This document shows, in pieces, positions 52,612 to 62,471 of a DNA stretch of 64,000 nucleotides. Position 1 is the first letter of the stretch; each line of letters starts with the position of its first letter. The DNA comes from Pseudomonadota bacterium (GTDB lineage Bacteria; Myxococcota; Myxococcia; Myxococcales; Myxococcaceae). The notes under the pieces were generated by a model. The model had not been told where the DNA came from and ran no database searches. It saw only the letters and a list, made by a program, of their open reading frames with translations. Position numbers and translations under genes: made by a program. The stretch spans positions 1 through 64,000 of the forward strand of contig JAFAFL010000041.1 in assembly GCA_023423535.1 (NCBI GenBank), in the 5' to 3' direction.

Positions 52612-54699
52612 ATGAACTTCCTCCGATCGATCAAAGGCCGTCTCTTCGTTCTCCTCCTCAGCCTCTGCGCGGCGCAGGTGACCGTCGGTGGGCTCGGGTA
52701 CCTCTATCTCGAGCGGATGGGAGGTCACATCGGCGAGCTGGCGGAGGACGTCGTCCCCAAGCTCACCGCGCTCAACACGTTGAACGAGTCCGGCACCGCG
52801 ATGATCTGGCAGACGCAGCGCTCGCTGCACGGGCTGCTCGAGGGCCAGCTCGGGCGGGTGAAGCGCGGCCGCGAGGCCTACGAGGCGGCGCGGAGAGACT
52901 TCGAGTCCGCGTGGGCCGACTTCGAGAAGCTGCCGCGCAACGCGGAGGAGGAGGCGCGCTGGAAGGCCTTCGTCGCCGCGCACCGGACGTGGAAGGCCGG
53001 CATCGACGCGGTGTGGGCGGAGCTGGACCGGGGCGCCTCGCACGACGTCGTCTATCCCATCTGGGCGGAGCGGGCGCTGCCGGAGAACACGCGCTTCCAG
53101 GAGGCGACGGAGGCGATGGTCGTCGCGGCCTCGCAGCACGCGAAGGAGGTCTCCCAGACCGGACAGGCCGACCAGGCGGCCGCGCAGAACTCGCTCAACG
53201 GCGTGGCCACGGTGGTGCTCCTCTTCGCCGTCGTGTTCGGCGTGCTGGTGGTGCTCTCCATCATCCGTCCGCTGAAGAAGGTCACGGCCGCGGCCGACGC
53301 GGTGGCGCAGGGTGACGTGGCGCAGACGATCGACCACAGCTCGAAGGACGAGCTCGGACAGCTGGCGGAGTCCTTCCGCGGCTCGCTGGCGTACCTGCAG
53401 GGCCTCGCGGGCGCGGCGGGCGCGATTGGCCGCGGCGACCTCTCGGTGCGGGTCGCGCCGCGGTCGGAGCGCGACGTGGCGAGCCGGAGCCTCGTGGGCA
53501 CCGCGGAGGCGCTGGAGGGCGTGGTGAAGGAGACCCAGCGGCTCATCCGGGCGGCGGAGGGCGGAGACCTCTCGGTGCGTGGCGACCCTTCGCGCTTCAG
53601 CGGCGCCTACGCGGAGCTGGTGAGCGGCTTCAACCGGATGCTCGACGCGGTGAGCACGCCGATGGGCGAGGCCGCGCGGGTGCTCGACCGGGTGGCGGCG
53701 CAGGACCTCACCGCGCGGATGGAGGGCGAGTTCCGCGGCGAGTTCGCTCGCATCCAGACCGCGATGAACAGCGCGGTGAAGAACCTCGACGAGAGCCTCT
53801 CCGCGGTGGCGATGGCGGCGGACCAGGTCGCGTCGGCCTCGGCGCAGATCGCCTCCACCTCGCAGGCCGTCGCGCAGGGCGCCTCCGAGCAGGCGCGCTC
53901 GCTGGAGGAGACGTCGTCGAGCATCGAAGAGATGAGCTCGATGACGAAGCAGAACGCGCAGTCCGCCGGGCGCGCGGACGAGCTCGCGGCGGACGCCCGC
54001 ACCGCGTCCGGTGAGGGCAGCAGCGCGATGACCCAGATGAGCACCGCCATGGGCCGCATCCGGGGCGCCGCCGAGGGCACCGCGGCGATCATCCGGGACA
54101 TCAACGACATCGCGTTCCAGACGAACCTCCTCGCGCTCAACGCCGCGGTCGAGGCCGCGCGCGCCGGTGCCGCGGGCAGGGGCTTCGCGGTGGTGGCGGA
54201 GGAGGTGCGGAGCCTCGCGCTGCGCTCGAAGGAGGCGGCAAGGAAGACCGAGGCGCTCATCCAGGAGTCGGTGCAGCTCTCGCGCGAGGGCGAGTCGCTC
54301 TCCGGCCGGGTGGGGGAGAACCTCTCGCAGATCGTCGGCTCGGTGAACGCGGTGTCGGACCTCATCAAGACCATCGCCACCGCGTCCGGCGAGCAGTCGC
54401 GCGGGGTCGATCAGATCAGCCGCTCGGTCGCGCAGATGGACCAGGTCACCCAGCAGAACGCCGCCTCCTCCGAGGAATCCTCCAGCGCCGCCGAGGAGCT
54501 CTCCGGCCAGGCCCAGGAACTCTCGTCGCTGGTGGCGCAGTTCCGCATCTCGCGGGCCGGAGGGAACGCGGTCGCGACCCGCAGGCCGGCGAAGTCGCGG
54601 GCCCAGTCGCAGTCGCAGTCGCAGTCGCTGGTGCGGCCCCTCACGCCGCCGCTCCCCGCGCGCGCGCTCGAGGCGGAGCAGTTGTTCGGGGACTTCTGA
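52612..54699 (+). CDS. Methyl-accepting chemotaxis protein with poly-HAMP region
   Basis: This 695-residue chemoreceptor has TM1 (about 10-32), a periplasmic four-helix-bundle-type sensor (about 35-195), TM2 (about 200-222), then at least three HAMP-like units ('[19 protein letters not shown]', '[17 protein letters not shown]', '[16 protein letters not shown]', '[16 protein letters not shown]'). The signalling tip is '[20 protein letters not shown]' with the hairpin '[17 protein letters not shown]'. It should control a CheA kinase, but no che gene is in the window. The end is low-complexity with a run of Gln-Ser repeats (CAGTCG units) and lacks the CheR-binding pentapeptide. It is divergent from the outer-membrane gene. 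Confidence 0.93.
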   Translation: MNFLRSIKGRLFVLLLSLCAAQVTVGGLGYLYLERMGGHIGELAEDVVPKLTALNTLNESGTAMIWQTQRSLHGLLEGQLGRVKRGREAYEAARRDFESAWADFEKLPRNAEEEARWKAFVAAHRTWKAGIDAVWAELDRGASHDVVYPIWAERALPENTRFQEATEAMVVAASQHAKEVSQTGQADQAAAQNSLNGVATVVLLFAVVFGVLVVLSIIRPLKKVTAAADAVAQGDVAQTIDHSSKDELGQLAESFRGSLAYLQGLAGAAGAIGRGDLSVRVAPRSERDVASRSLVGTAEALEGVVKETQRLIRAAEGGDLSVRGDPSRFSGAYAELVSGFNRMLDAVSTPMGEAARVLDRVAAQDLTARMEGEFRGEFARIQTAMNSAVKNLDESLSAVAMAADQVASASAQIASTSQAVAQGASEQARSLEETSSSIEEMSSMTKQNAQSAGRADELAADARTASGEGSSAMTQMSTAMGRIRGAAEGTAAIIRDINDIAFQTNLLALNAAVEAARAGAAGRGFAVVAEEVRSLALRSKEAARKTEALIQESVQLSREGESLSGRVGENLSQIVGSVNAVSDLIKTIATASGEQSRGVDQISRSVAQMDQVTQQNAASSEESSSAAEELSGQAQELSSLVAQFRISRAGGNAVATRRPAKSRAQSQSQSQSLVRPLTPPLPARALEAEQLFGDF

Positions 54700-54726
54700 G
54701 TCCGGCACGATCCGAGGACACACGCT

Positions 54727-54744
54727 CCGTGCCTTCGGGCACGG
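54727..54744 (+). terminator. UUCG-tetraloop hairpin after the chemoreceptor gene
   Basis: CCGTGCC (54727-54733), TTCG loop, GGCACGG (54738-54744). It is followed by the palindrome GGGCATGCCC (54745-54754). It probably ends the chemoreceptor transcript, though no U-run follows. Only 21 bases remain before the hen1 start. Confidence 0.5.
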
Positions 54745-54775
54745 GGGCATGCCCGGGTAGAGTGCGCCGCCAGCC

Positions 54776-56179
54776 ATGCTCCTCACCCTGACGACGACCC
54801 ACGCGCCCGCGACGGACCTGGGCTACCTGCTTCACAAGAACCCGGAGCGGCCACAGTCGTTCGAGCTGCCGTTCGGACGGGTCCATGTCTTCTACCCGGA
54901 GGCATCTGCAGAACGCACCACCGCGGCGCTGGTGCTGGACGTCGATCCCGTGGGCCTCGTGCGCAACCGGCGTGGCCCCTCGGGTGAGGCTGGGGCGCTC
55001 GGCCAGTACGTCAATGATCGCCCCTGGGTAGCGTCTTCCTTCCTCAGCGTGGCTCTCGCGCGCGTCTACCGATCCGCCATTTCGGGCGCGTGCAAGGACC
55101 GGCCGGAGCTGGCCGAGGCACGAATTCCCCTCGTGGCGAAGCTGTCGGTGGTCCCCTGCCGCGGTGGCGAGGCTCTTCTTCGACGACTCTTCGAGCCGCT
55201 CGGCTACCGCGTGACCGCAGAGCGCCACCCGCTCGACGAGACGGTCCCGCAGTGGGGTGACAGCCGCTTCTTCACGCTCACGCTGCAAGCCGAGGCCAGG
55301 CTGCAGGACGTGCTCGCTCACCTCTACGTGCTCGTGCCGGTGCTCGACGACGACAAGCACTACTGGGTGGGCGACGGCGAGGTGGAGAAGTTGCTGCGTC
55401 ATGGGGAGGGCTGGCTCGGTTCACACCCGGAGCGCGAGCTGATCGCGCGGCGTTACCTGCGTCATCAGAAGAGCCTCGCTCGCGAGGCGCTGGAGCGGCT
55501 GGCGGCCGACGAGGGACCGGGGCTGTTGTCTTCGCCCGAGGCGCAGAGCGACGTGGAGGAATCGGCGCTGGAGGCGAAGGTGAGCCTCAATGAGCTGCGG
55601 CTCGACGCGGTGGTGAAGGCGCTGGAGGAGTCCGGCGCCTCGCGTGTGCTCGACGTGGGCTGCGGCGAGGGAAAGCTGCTGCGCGCGCTGCTGAAGAAGC
55701 GTCAATTCACCGAGGTGGTGGGGATGGACGTTTCCGTGCGTTCTCTGGAGATCGCGTCGGAGCGTCTGCGCCTCGAGCAGATGAGCGACGCGCAGCGCAA
55801 GCGGGTGACGTTGCTGCACGGGTCGCTCATGTACCGGGACGCGCGGCTCACCGGGTTCGACGCCGCAGCGGTCGTGGAGGTCATCGAGCACCTCGACCCT
55901 CCTCGAGTCGCCGCGTTCGAGCGCGTGCTCTTCGAGTTCGCTCGTCCGCAGGCCGTGGTGCTCACCACCCCGAACGCGGAGTTCAACGTGCGCTTCGAGT
56001 CGCTGCCGGCGGGCACCTTCCGGCACCGCGACCACCGCTTCGAGTGGACGCGGGCAGAGTTCGTGAGCTGGGCGAACGGCATCTGCGTACGCTTCGGCTA
56101 CTCGGTGACCTTTGCTCCTGTGGGTCCGGTAGATGACGAGGTCGGAGCGCCGACCCAGATGGCGGTGTTCACGCGATGA
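54776..56179 (+). CDS. hen1: RNA 3'-terminal ribose 2'-O-methyltransferase Hen1
   Basis: This 467-residue bacterial Hen1 has an N-terminal half ('MLLTLTTTHAPATDLGYLLH', 'GRVHVFYPEASAERTTAAL') that pairs with Pnkp ligase. The C-terminal methyltransferase has 'VLDVGCGEGKLLRALL' (SAM site, about 290), the metal site 'VEVIEHLDPPR', 'LTTPNAEFNV' and 'FRHRDHRFEWTRAEF'. It methylates the 2'-OH of a broken RNA 3' end before ligation, so that the repaired site resists re-cutting. It overlaps pnkp by ATGA (56176-56179). The start has no strong ribosome site. Pairing with pnkp is the known RNA-repair operon. Confidence 0.95.
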   Translation: MLLTLTTTHAPATDLGYLLHKNPERPQSFELPFGRVHVFYPEASAERTTAALVLDVDPVGLVRNRRGPSGEAGALGQYVNDRPWVASSFLSVALARVYRSAISGACKDRPELAEARIPLVAKLSVVPCRGGEALLRRLFEPLGYRVTAERHPLDETVPQWGDSRFFTLTLQAEARLQDVLAHLYVLVPVLDDDKHYWVGDGEVEKLLRHGEGWLGSHPERELIARRYLRHQKSLAREALERLAADEGPGLLSSPEAQSDVEESALEAKVSLNELRLDAVVKALEESGASRVLDVGCGEGKLLRALLKKRQFTEVVGMDVSVRSLEIASERLRLEQMSDAQRKRVTLLHGSLMYRDARLTGFDAAAVVEVIEHLDPPRVAAFERVLFEFARPQAVVLTTPNAEFNVRFESLPAGTFRHRDHRFEWTRAEFVSWANGICVRFGYSVTFAPVGPVDDEVGAPTQMAVFTR

Positions 56180-58779
56180 GCCAGACGAACGAACGTGTGT
56201 CGGCGCTGCCTGACGAGACCCTCAACGCAGTGCGGAAGGTACGCGCAGTCATTCCAGAGCTCTCGCTGGTGCTGCTCATGGGCGCCTCCGGCTCGGGGAA
56301 GAGCACGTTCGCGCGAAAGCACTTCAAGGCGACGGAGATCCTCTCGTCGGACGCCTATCGCGCGGTCGTGTGTGACGACGAGCTGAACCAGGAGGCGACA
56401 CATGACGCCTTCGAAGCGCTGCAGTTCGTGGCGGCGAAGCGGCTCGCGCGCGGCCTGCTCACGGTCATCGATGCGACCAACGTGCAGCCGGAGGCGAGGC
56501 GTACGCTGGTGGAGCTCGCGCGGCGTTTTCACGTGCTGCCGGTGGCGGTGGTGCTCGACGTCCCGGAGCGCACCTGTCACGAGCGCAACCGCCTTCGACC
56601 GGACCGGCAGTTCGGACCGCACGTCGTGCGCAACCAACTGCAGCAGCTGCATCGGTCACTGAGGGGCCTGCAGAAGGAGGGCTTCCGCCACATCCACGTG
56701 CTGAAGGATGACGCCATAGAACGCGTGGAGTTCGAGCGCCAGCCGCTCTGGAACAACCGCAAGCACGAACACGGGCCCTTCGACATCATCGGCGACGTGC
56801 ACGGCTGTCGCGCGGAGTTGGACGCGCTGCTCCTGTCGCTCGGCTACGAGGTTCAGGGCGATCGCGTTCGCGCACCGGCCGGGCGTAAGGCGCTCTTCGT
56901 CGGAGATCTCGTCGACCGGGGGCCGGACACACCGGGCGTGCTGCGTCTGGTGATGGGCATGGTGGAGGCGGGGACCGCGCTGTGCGTGCCCGGCAACCAC
57001 GAGATCAAGCTGATGCGGAAGCTTCGCGGGAAGGACGTGAAGGTCTCGCACGGCCTCGCCGAGTCCCTCGAGCAGCTCGCGCGGGAGAGCCCCGAGTTCC
57101 GTCAGAAGGTGGTGGACTTCATCGACGGCCTCGTCTCGCACTACGTCCTTGATGACGGCCGGCTGGTGATCGCCCACGCAGGCATGAAGCAGGAGATGCA
57201 GGGCCGCGGGTCAGGCAAGGTCCGGGACTTCGCGCTCTACGGCGAGACCACCGGTGAGACCGATGAGTTCGGTCTGCCCATCCGCTTCAACTGGGCGACG
57301 GAGTACCGCGGGCGCGCAGCTGTCGTGTACGGACACACCCCGGTCGTCGAGGCGGACTGGCTGAACAACACGCTCTGTATCGATACCGGGTGTGTCTTCG
57401 GCGGGAAGCTCACCTCACTGCGCTGGCCGGAGCGTGAGCTCGTGTCCGTTCCCGCGCTTCGCGCGTATGCAGAGCCGGCGCGTCCTCTCGGCACGGGCGT
57501 CGCGAGCACCACGCTGAGCGCGCAGCAGCAGCACGACGATCTCCTCGATCTCTCAGACGTTCAGGGCAAGCGACTGGTGTCCACCAGGTTGCACCAGAAC
57601 ATCACCATCCGGGAGGAGAACGCGACCGCGGCGCTGGAGGCGATGAGCCGATTCGCCATCGATCCGCGCTGGCTCATCTACCTCCCGCCCACCATGTCTC
57701 CCTCGGAGACGAGCCGCCGCGAAGGGCTGCTCGAACATCCCGCCGAGGCCTTCGCGTACTACCGCAGCGAGCGCCTGACGAAGGTCGTCTGCGAGCAGAA
57801 GCACATGGGTTCGCGGGCGGTGCTCGTCGTCTCGCGTGACGAGGAGTCCGCACGGCGCAGGTTCGGTGTGACCACCGGTGAGACGGGCGCCTGCTACACG
57901 CGAACAGGTCGCCGCTTCTTCGGTGATCTCGATTTGGAGAGGGGCCTGCTCGCACGCCTTCGCGCGGCGATGGAGGCGACGGGATTTTGGGAGGAGCATC
58001 GGACGGACTGGGCGCTGTTCGACGCGGAGCTCATGCCGTGGACCCTCAAGGCGCAGGAACTCGTGCGCGATCAGTACGCCGCGGTGGGTGCTGCAGCGCG
58101 CGCGGCATTGCGTGAGGCGAACGAGGCCCTTGCGCTCGCGGCGGCGCGCGGGCTCGACGTCGGCGCACTCGCGCAGCGCTTCGCCGGCAAGGCGGAGGAC
58201 ACCGAGCGCTACGTCCGCGCCTACCGGAACTACTGCTGGCCCGTCAGCTCCCTCGATGATGTGCGGCTCGCGCCGTTCCACCTGCTCGCGACCGAGGGCG
58301 CGGCGCACGTGGACAAGAGCCACCTCTGGCACATGGAGTCGCTGGCGCGACTCTGTGCCGCCGACGAAGCGTTGCTCGTGCGCACCCCGTTCCGCGTCGT
58401 GGAGCTCGAGGATGAAGCCCAGGTGGCGGACGCAATCACCTGGTGGGAGGCGCACACGGCAAGCGGAGGCGAGGGCATGGTGGTGAAGCCGTTCGAGTTC
58501 GCCGCACGCGGCCGCCGAGGACTGCTCCAGCCTGCAATCAAGTCCCGTGGTCCGGAGTACCTGCGGATCATCTACGGCTTGGAGTACCGCCGCCCGGAGC
58601 ACCTGGAGCGGTTGCGTCAGCGGGGCCTCTCCACCAAGCGTTCGCTTGCGTTGCGCGAATTCGCTCTCGGCGTCGAGGCCGTGGAGCGTTTCGTGCGCCG
58701 GGAGCCGCTCCGGCGCGTCCACGAGTGCGTGTTCGGAGTGCTTGCGCTCGAGAGCGAGCCCGTCGACCCGCGCCTGTAA
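56176..58779 (+). CDS. pnkp: Polynucleotide kinase-phosphatase-ligase Pnkp
   Basis: This 867-residue three-domain RNA-repair enzyme has a 5' kinase (about 20-190) with P-loop GASGSGKST (36-44), a 2',3'-phosphatase (about 195-430) of the metallophosphoesterase type ('DIIGDVHGCRAELDALL', 'FVGDLVDRGPDTPGVLRL', 'CVPGNHEIKLM', 'VYGHTPVVEAD'), and a C-terminal ligase-like domain. The nucleotidyl Lys is Lys542 in 'EQKHMGSRAV'. In this family the ligase becomes active with Hen1. Together they heal and seal RNA cut by ribotoxins. Full length and all motifs are intact. It is the last gene of the unit, ended by the hairpin at 58807-58837. Confidence 0.95.
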   Translation: MSQTNERVSALPDETLNAVRKVRAVIPELSLVLLMGASGSGKSTFARKHFKATEILSSDAYRAVVCDDELNQEATHDAFEALQFVAAKRLARGLLTVIDATNVQPEARRTLVELARRFHVLPVAVVLDVPERTCHERNRLRPDRQFGPHVVRNQLQQLHRSLRGLQKEGFRHIHVLKDDAIERVEFERQPLWNNRKHEHGPFDIIGDVHGCRAELDALLLSLGYEVQGDRVRAPAGRKALFVGDLVDRGPDTPGVLRLVMGMVEAGTALCVPGNHEIKLMRKLRGKDVKVSHGLAESLEQLARESPEFRQKVVDFIDGLVSHYVLDDGRLVIAHAGMKQEMQGRGSGKVRDFALYGETTGETDEFGLPIRFNWATEYRGRAAVVYGHTPVVEADWLNNTLCIDTGCVFGGKLTSLRWPERELVSVPALRAYAEPARPLGTGVASTTLSAQQQHDDLLDLSDVQGKRLVSTRLHQNITIREENATAALEAMSRFAIDPRWLIYLPPTMSPSETSRREGLLEHPAEAFAYYRSERLTKVVCEQKHMGSRAVLVVSRDEESARRRFGVTTGETGACYTRTGRRFFGDLDLERGLLARLRAAMEATGFWEEHRTDWALFDAELMPWTLKAQELVRDQYAAVGAAARAALREANEALALAAARGLDVGALAQRFAGKAEDTERYVRAYRNYCWPVSSLDDVRLAPFHLLATEGAAHVDKSHLWHMESLARLCAADEALLVRTPFRVVELEDEAQVADAITWWEAHTASGGEGMVVKPFEFAARGRRGLLQPAIKSRGPEYLRIIYGLEYRRPEHLERLRQRGLSTKRSLALREFALGVEAVERFVRREPLRRVHECVFGVLALESEPVDPRL

Positions 58780-58806
58780 TCGCCAGCCGCGTTCTTGAAG
58801 CTGAAA

Positions 58807-58837
58807 CGCCCCTCCCCGCGCGATGCGGAGAGGGGCG
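58807..58837. terminator. Hairpin between pnkp and the Pro/Gly-rich gene
   Basis: CGCCCCTCCCCGC (58807-58819) pairs with GCGGAGAGGGGCG (58825-58837), 12 of 13 positions, around GCGAT. It lies between two convergent stops, so it may serve both strands. Confidence 0.65.
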
Positions 58838-58868
58838 GCTGACCAGATGCGACTGCTACCGGTGCGCC

Positions 58869-60149
58869 CTATCGCCGCGGGCTGGGCGGCTGCGGACGGA
58901 CGGGGCCGTTGACCGGGGTCTGCACCTTCGAGGGCTGCACCCGACTCGGCCCGTTGCCGCCGCCCCCGTTGCCGTTGTCCTTGTCGTTGCCCTTCCCGTG
59001 ACCGCCACCCGAGGGCGGGCCGCCGCGAGAGGGGGGAGGGGTGGCGGGCCGGCCGACCTGACCCGGAGGACCACCGCGGTTGCCGTTGTCGCTGCCCACG
59101 CCGTTGCCGCCGCGGGAGGGGACGGTGCTCGGGGGCGGGTTCCCGCGCTGGGGCGGGGTGTAGCCGCGTCCGCCGCCGTTGTTCGTGTCACCCCGGCCGA
59201 TCTGACCGTTGCCGTTGCCGTTCCCCGGCCCGTTGCCGTTCCCCGGGTTCCCGACACCGCCGCGGCCGACCTGGCCCGGCGGGGTGCCGCCATGACCGGG
59301 GGTGGGGCCCTGCTGCGGAGGAGGCGTCCCGCCCTGGCCAGGCGGCGTGCTGCCGTGACCCGGCGGGGAGAAGCCACCGCGGCCCGGGTTCACGCGCCCA
59401 TTGCCGTTTCCGTTCCCGTTCCCGTTCCCCGGCCCGTTCCCATCACCGCGGCCGATCTGCCCGGGCGGCGTCCCTCCATGTCCCGGCGGCGTGCGCCCGT
59501 CGTCGCGACCGATGCCGTGCCCGTTCCCGGGCCCGTTGCCGCGGCCGGGGTTCGGCCCACCGTGACCCGGCGGAGGGTTCCCGCCCAGCCCCGGCGGACG
59601 CGGCCCACCCGGGGGCGGCGGCGGGTTGTGCATCTGCCCCGGCGCGCCTCGGCCCGGCGGAGGCGGCGGCGTGTTCACGTAGCCCTGTCCCTGACCGGGG
59701 GGAGGCGTGGGCCGGTTCACCCCGCTGGCGGGATGGGTGCCGGGGCGCTCGCGATAGACGTAGTGCCGGCTGCCGCGGTCCCAGTCGTAGTACGAGGCGT
59801 AGTGGCCCGGGTGGTAGTGGTGCGAGTGCCGCCCGTGCACGTGGCAGTCACCGCCCGCCGGCACCGGGTGGTAGCCGAGGTACCAGACGACGGTGGGCCC
59901 CGAGTACACGTAGTAGCTGTCCCGGTAGGTGTAGTGCGAGTAGTCCGGCGCGTAGTCGTGGTCGTGCGGCTGCTCGTAGAAACACCAGCCGTCGCCCATG
60001 TGCGAGGGGATGGGGTGGGCGCCCGCGTACCGGTAGTTGACGACCTCCTGGGTGTAGACCGTCCGGGTCTCGGTGGTGCCGTGGTGGTGGTGGACGCACC
60101 CGGAAGCACCGAGGAGCGCGACCGCGGACGTGAGCAGGAGCGAGCGCAT
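58869..60149 (-). CDS. Pro/Gly/Asn-rich, His-rich lipoprotein
   Basis: This 426-residue exported protein has a lipobox LLGASGC followed at once by VHHHH. An N-terminal folded-looking part of about 120 residues is rich in His and Tyr ('WCFYEQPHDHDYAPDYSHYT', 'HGRHSHHYHPGHYASYYDW'). About 270 residues of low-complexity Pro/Gly/Asn follow ('GNGPGNGNGNGNGNG', 'PPGHGGTPPGQIGRGD' in near copies). ATG 60149 is used, with AAAGGA eight bases upstream; a second ATG lies three codons before it. His clusters suggest metal binding; the tail is probably disordered. Function unknown. Confidence 0.7.
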   Translation of the reverse strand: MRSLLLTSAVALLGASGCVHHHHGTTETRTVYTQEVVNYRYAGAHPIPSHMGDGWCFYEQPHDHDYAPDYSHYTYRDSYYVYSGPTVVWYLGYHPVPAGGDCHVHGRHSHHYHPGHYASYYDWDRGSRHYVYRERPGTHPASGVNRPTPPPGQGQGYVNTPPPPPGRGAPGQMHNPPPPPGGPRPPGLGGNPPPGHGGPNPGRGNGPGNGHGIGRDDGRTPPGHGGTPPGQIGRGDGNGPGNGNGNGNGNGRVNPGRGGFSPPGHGSTPPGQGGTPPPQQGPTPGHGGTPPGQVGRGGVGNPGNGNGPGNGNGNGQIGRGDTNNGGGRGYTPPQRGNPPPSTVPSRGGNGVGSDNGNRGGPPGQVGRPATPPPSRGGPPSGGGHGKGNDKDNGNGGGGNGPSRVQPSKVQTPVNGPVRPQPPSPRR

Positions 60150-60282
60150 GATTCCCATCCTTTCCGGAGGCCTTTGAAGCCTTCGGGCTGGCAACACACC
60201 GACTGACGCAGCCGGCCGCAGAAGATTCATTCCCGGCCGGCCGCTGCCCGATCAGGGCCCTTCAGACGAGACGACGGCGCGG

Positions 60283-62325
60283 CTACTGCGCGCCCTCGAG
60301 GAAGGCGCGGTAGGCCTCGAAGCCGTACTCGCGCCCGAGGAAGTCCCGCACCAGCTCCGCCGCCGGCTTCGACCCGCCGGGCTCGAGCACCGCGCGGCGG
60401 TAGCGGCCCGCGGTCTCCGCATCGAGGTACCCCGCCTGCTGGAACTGCGACTCGAGGTCCTTCGCGATGACCATCGACCACACGTAGGTGTAGTACGCGG
60501 CCGAGTACCCATCGAGGTGCCCGAACGCGAGCTGGAAGTGGGTGCCCTCGCGCTGCTCGTGGCGGAACGGGGTGAACTTCGTCTGCAGCTCGCCCAGCGT
60601 CTTCGCGAGGTCGAACGGAGGCTGGCGCCGGTAGTACTCGAGCGACACCGCGGCGAGGAACATCTGCCGGCGCACCCACAGGCCCTTGCCGAAGGACTTC
60701 GACGCGCGCAGCTGCTTCACCATCTCCTCGGGGAGCGGCTCGCCGGTCTGGTGGTGGCGCGCGAAGACCGCGAGGACCTCGGCGCTGTTCGGCCACTCCT
60801 GCAGGAGCATCGACGGGGTCTCGACGAAGTCCCACTCGGTGCGGATGCCGGTGATGCCCGTCCACTTCTGCCGGCCGGCGAAGACGTGGTGCAGGAGGTG
60901 GCCGAACTCGTGGAAGAACGTCTCCACCTCGTCGTGGCTCATCAGCTCACCGGGCCGCGGGAAGTTGCACACGAGCACGCCCTCCGGGAGGCGCTTGTCC
61001 TGCTGGCCCGCCGCGAGGTCGAACTGCGCCGCGTGCTTGTACTTGTCCGCGCGCGGATGCATGTCGAGGTAGATGCGCCCGAGGAGCTTGCCCTCCTCCA
61101 GCACGTCGTAGCCCTCGACGTCCTCGTGCCACACCTGAACGTCGGCGACCTTGCGGTACTCGATGCCGAAGATGCGCGAGGTGACGTCCATCACGCCCTG
61201 CTTCACGCGCGCGTACTCGAACCAGGGCCGGATGCTCTGCGAGTCGAAGCCGAAGGTCTCCGCCTTCAGCCGGTCCTCGTAGAAGTCCTGGTCCCAGGGT
61301 TCGACCGCGGTGGCCTTCGGGTGGTCCTTCCGCTTCCGCGCGAGCAGCGCGTCGTACTCCTTCTGCGCCCGTGCCTTCGAGACCTGCGCGACCTTGTCGA
61401 TGAACTCCGCCGCCGCATCGTCGGTGCGGGTCATCTTCGTCTCGGTGGTGTAGGCCGCCCAGTTCTTGTAGCCGAGCAGCGTGGCCAGCTCGTGCCGCTT
61501 CGCGATGAGGGCCGCGAGCACCGCTTCGTTCTGCGGATAGGCGCGCTGCCGGTACATGCGCCACACCGCCTCACGCGCCTTCCCGTCCTTCGCGTACATG
61601 AGGAAGGGGAAGTAGTCCGGGTAGTTGGAGGAGATGACGACCTTCCCGTCCGGCCCCGGCGGGTGCGCCTTGACGTAGTCCGCAGGCAGTCCGTCGAGCT
61701 GCTTCGGGTCGAGCTTCACCGTGCGCACGTCCTCGCTGATGTTGCGCCCGAACTGCTGCCCGAGCTTCACCAGCTCCTCGTTGAGCGCCTTCACCTTCGC
61801 GCGCGTGGCCTCGTCGCGGTCCACGCCGGCGCGCCGGAAGTCGAGCAGGGTGCGCTCCATCCAGTACTTCGTCGGCCCGTCCGCGTTCGAGAGGTCCACC
61901 GCCGAGAGCCGGTCGTAGAGCGCGCGGTCCTGCGCCAGCGACACGGAGAGCTCCTCCACCTTCTGCTCGCAGGACCGCGCCGCGTCGCGCATGCCCGCGT
62001 CCGGATGGACCTCGCGCGCCAGCGACGCGCGGGAGGAAGCGGCCGCGAGCGCACCCATCGCCTCGTCGTAGGCCTGGAGGATCTCGTCGCCCTTCTGCGC
62101 CGCGTCGAGCCCCTTCACCCGCTCCACCTGCGCCCGCGCGGTGGCGAGGTTCTCCTCGCAGGCGGCGGTGAAGGCGGCCTCACCGGAGACGATGAGCCGC
62201 GCCGCATCCGGCGGCGGGAGGGACGGGCGGGTTTCGGCCGCGTTCGTGGTCGATGACGTGGTCATGGCGTTCTTCGCGCACGCGCCGAGCGCGAGCAGGG
62301 GGAGGAAGAGGAGGATTCTGCGCAT
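60283..62325 (-). CDS. M3-family zinc metallopeptidase, lipid-anchored
   Basis: The 680-residue peptidase has the zinc motif HEFGH ('FFHEFGHLLHHVFAG') with a downstream Glu ligand, and the M3 palm 'AYYTYVWSMVIAKDLESQF' near the C-terminus. It resembles oligopeptidase A, Dcp and thimet oligopeptidase, which cut short peptides. Unlike those cytoplasmic enzymes it starts with a lipoprotein signal (LALGAC) and so should act outside the inner membrane. ATG 62325 fits the signal; the ribosome site is weak. Confidence 0.9.
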   Translation of the reverse strand: MRRILLFLPLLALGACAKNAMTTSSTTNAAETRPSLPPPDAARLIVSGEAAFTAACEENLATARAQVERVKGLDAAQKGDEILQAYDEAMGALAAASSRASLAREVHPDAGMRDAARSCEQKVEELSVSLAQDRALYDRLSAVDLSNADGPTKYWMERTLLDFRRAGVDRDEATRAKVKALNEELVKLGQQFGRNISEDVRTVKLDPKQLDGLPADYVKAHPPGPDGKVVISSNYPDYFPFLMYAKDGKAREAVWRMYRQRAYPQNEAVLAALIAKRHELATLLGYKNWAAYTTETKMTRTDDAAAEFIDKVAQVSKARAQKEYDALLARKRKDHPKATAVEPWDQDFYEDRLKAETFGFDSQSIRPWFEYARVKQGVMDVTSRIFGIEYRKVADVQVWHEDVEGYDVLEEGKLLGRIYLDMHPRADKYKHAAQFDLAAGQQDKRLPEGVLVCNFPRPGELMSHDEVETFFHEFGHLLHHVFAGRQKWTGITGIRTEWDFVETPSMLLQEWPNSAEVLAVFARHHQTGEPLPEEMVKQLRASKSFGKGLWVRRQMFLAAVSLEYYRRQPPFDLAKTLGELQTKFTPFRHEQREGTHFQLAFGHLDGYSAAYYTYVWSMVIAKDLESQFQQAGYLDAETAGRYRRAVLEPGGSKPAAELVRDFLGREYGFEAYRAFLEGAQ

Positions 62326-62471
62326 GGGTGAGGAGAGTAACGGATGAGCCCGGGCTGACGAGTCCGGAGTGCGGCTGCCTGCTCCGGGAGTCTTCCCGGC
62401 CACGCGAGGCGAAGCCCGGTACACTGCGCACTCCCCGCGAGGCCGGCGAGGCGCATGAGTCGAGGTCCACC

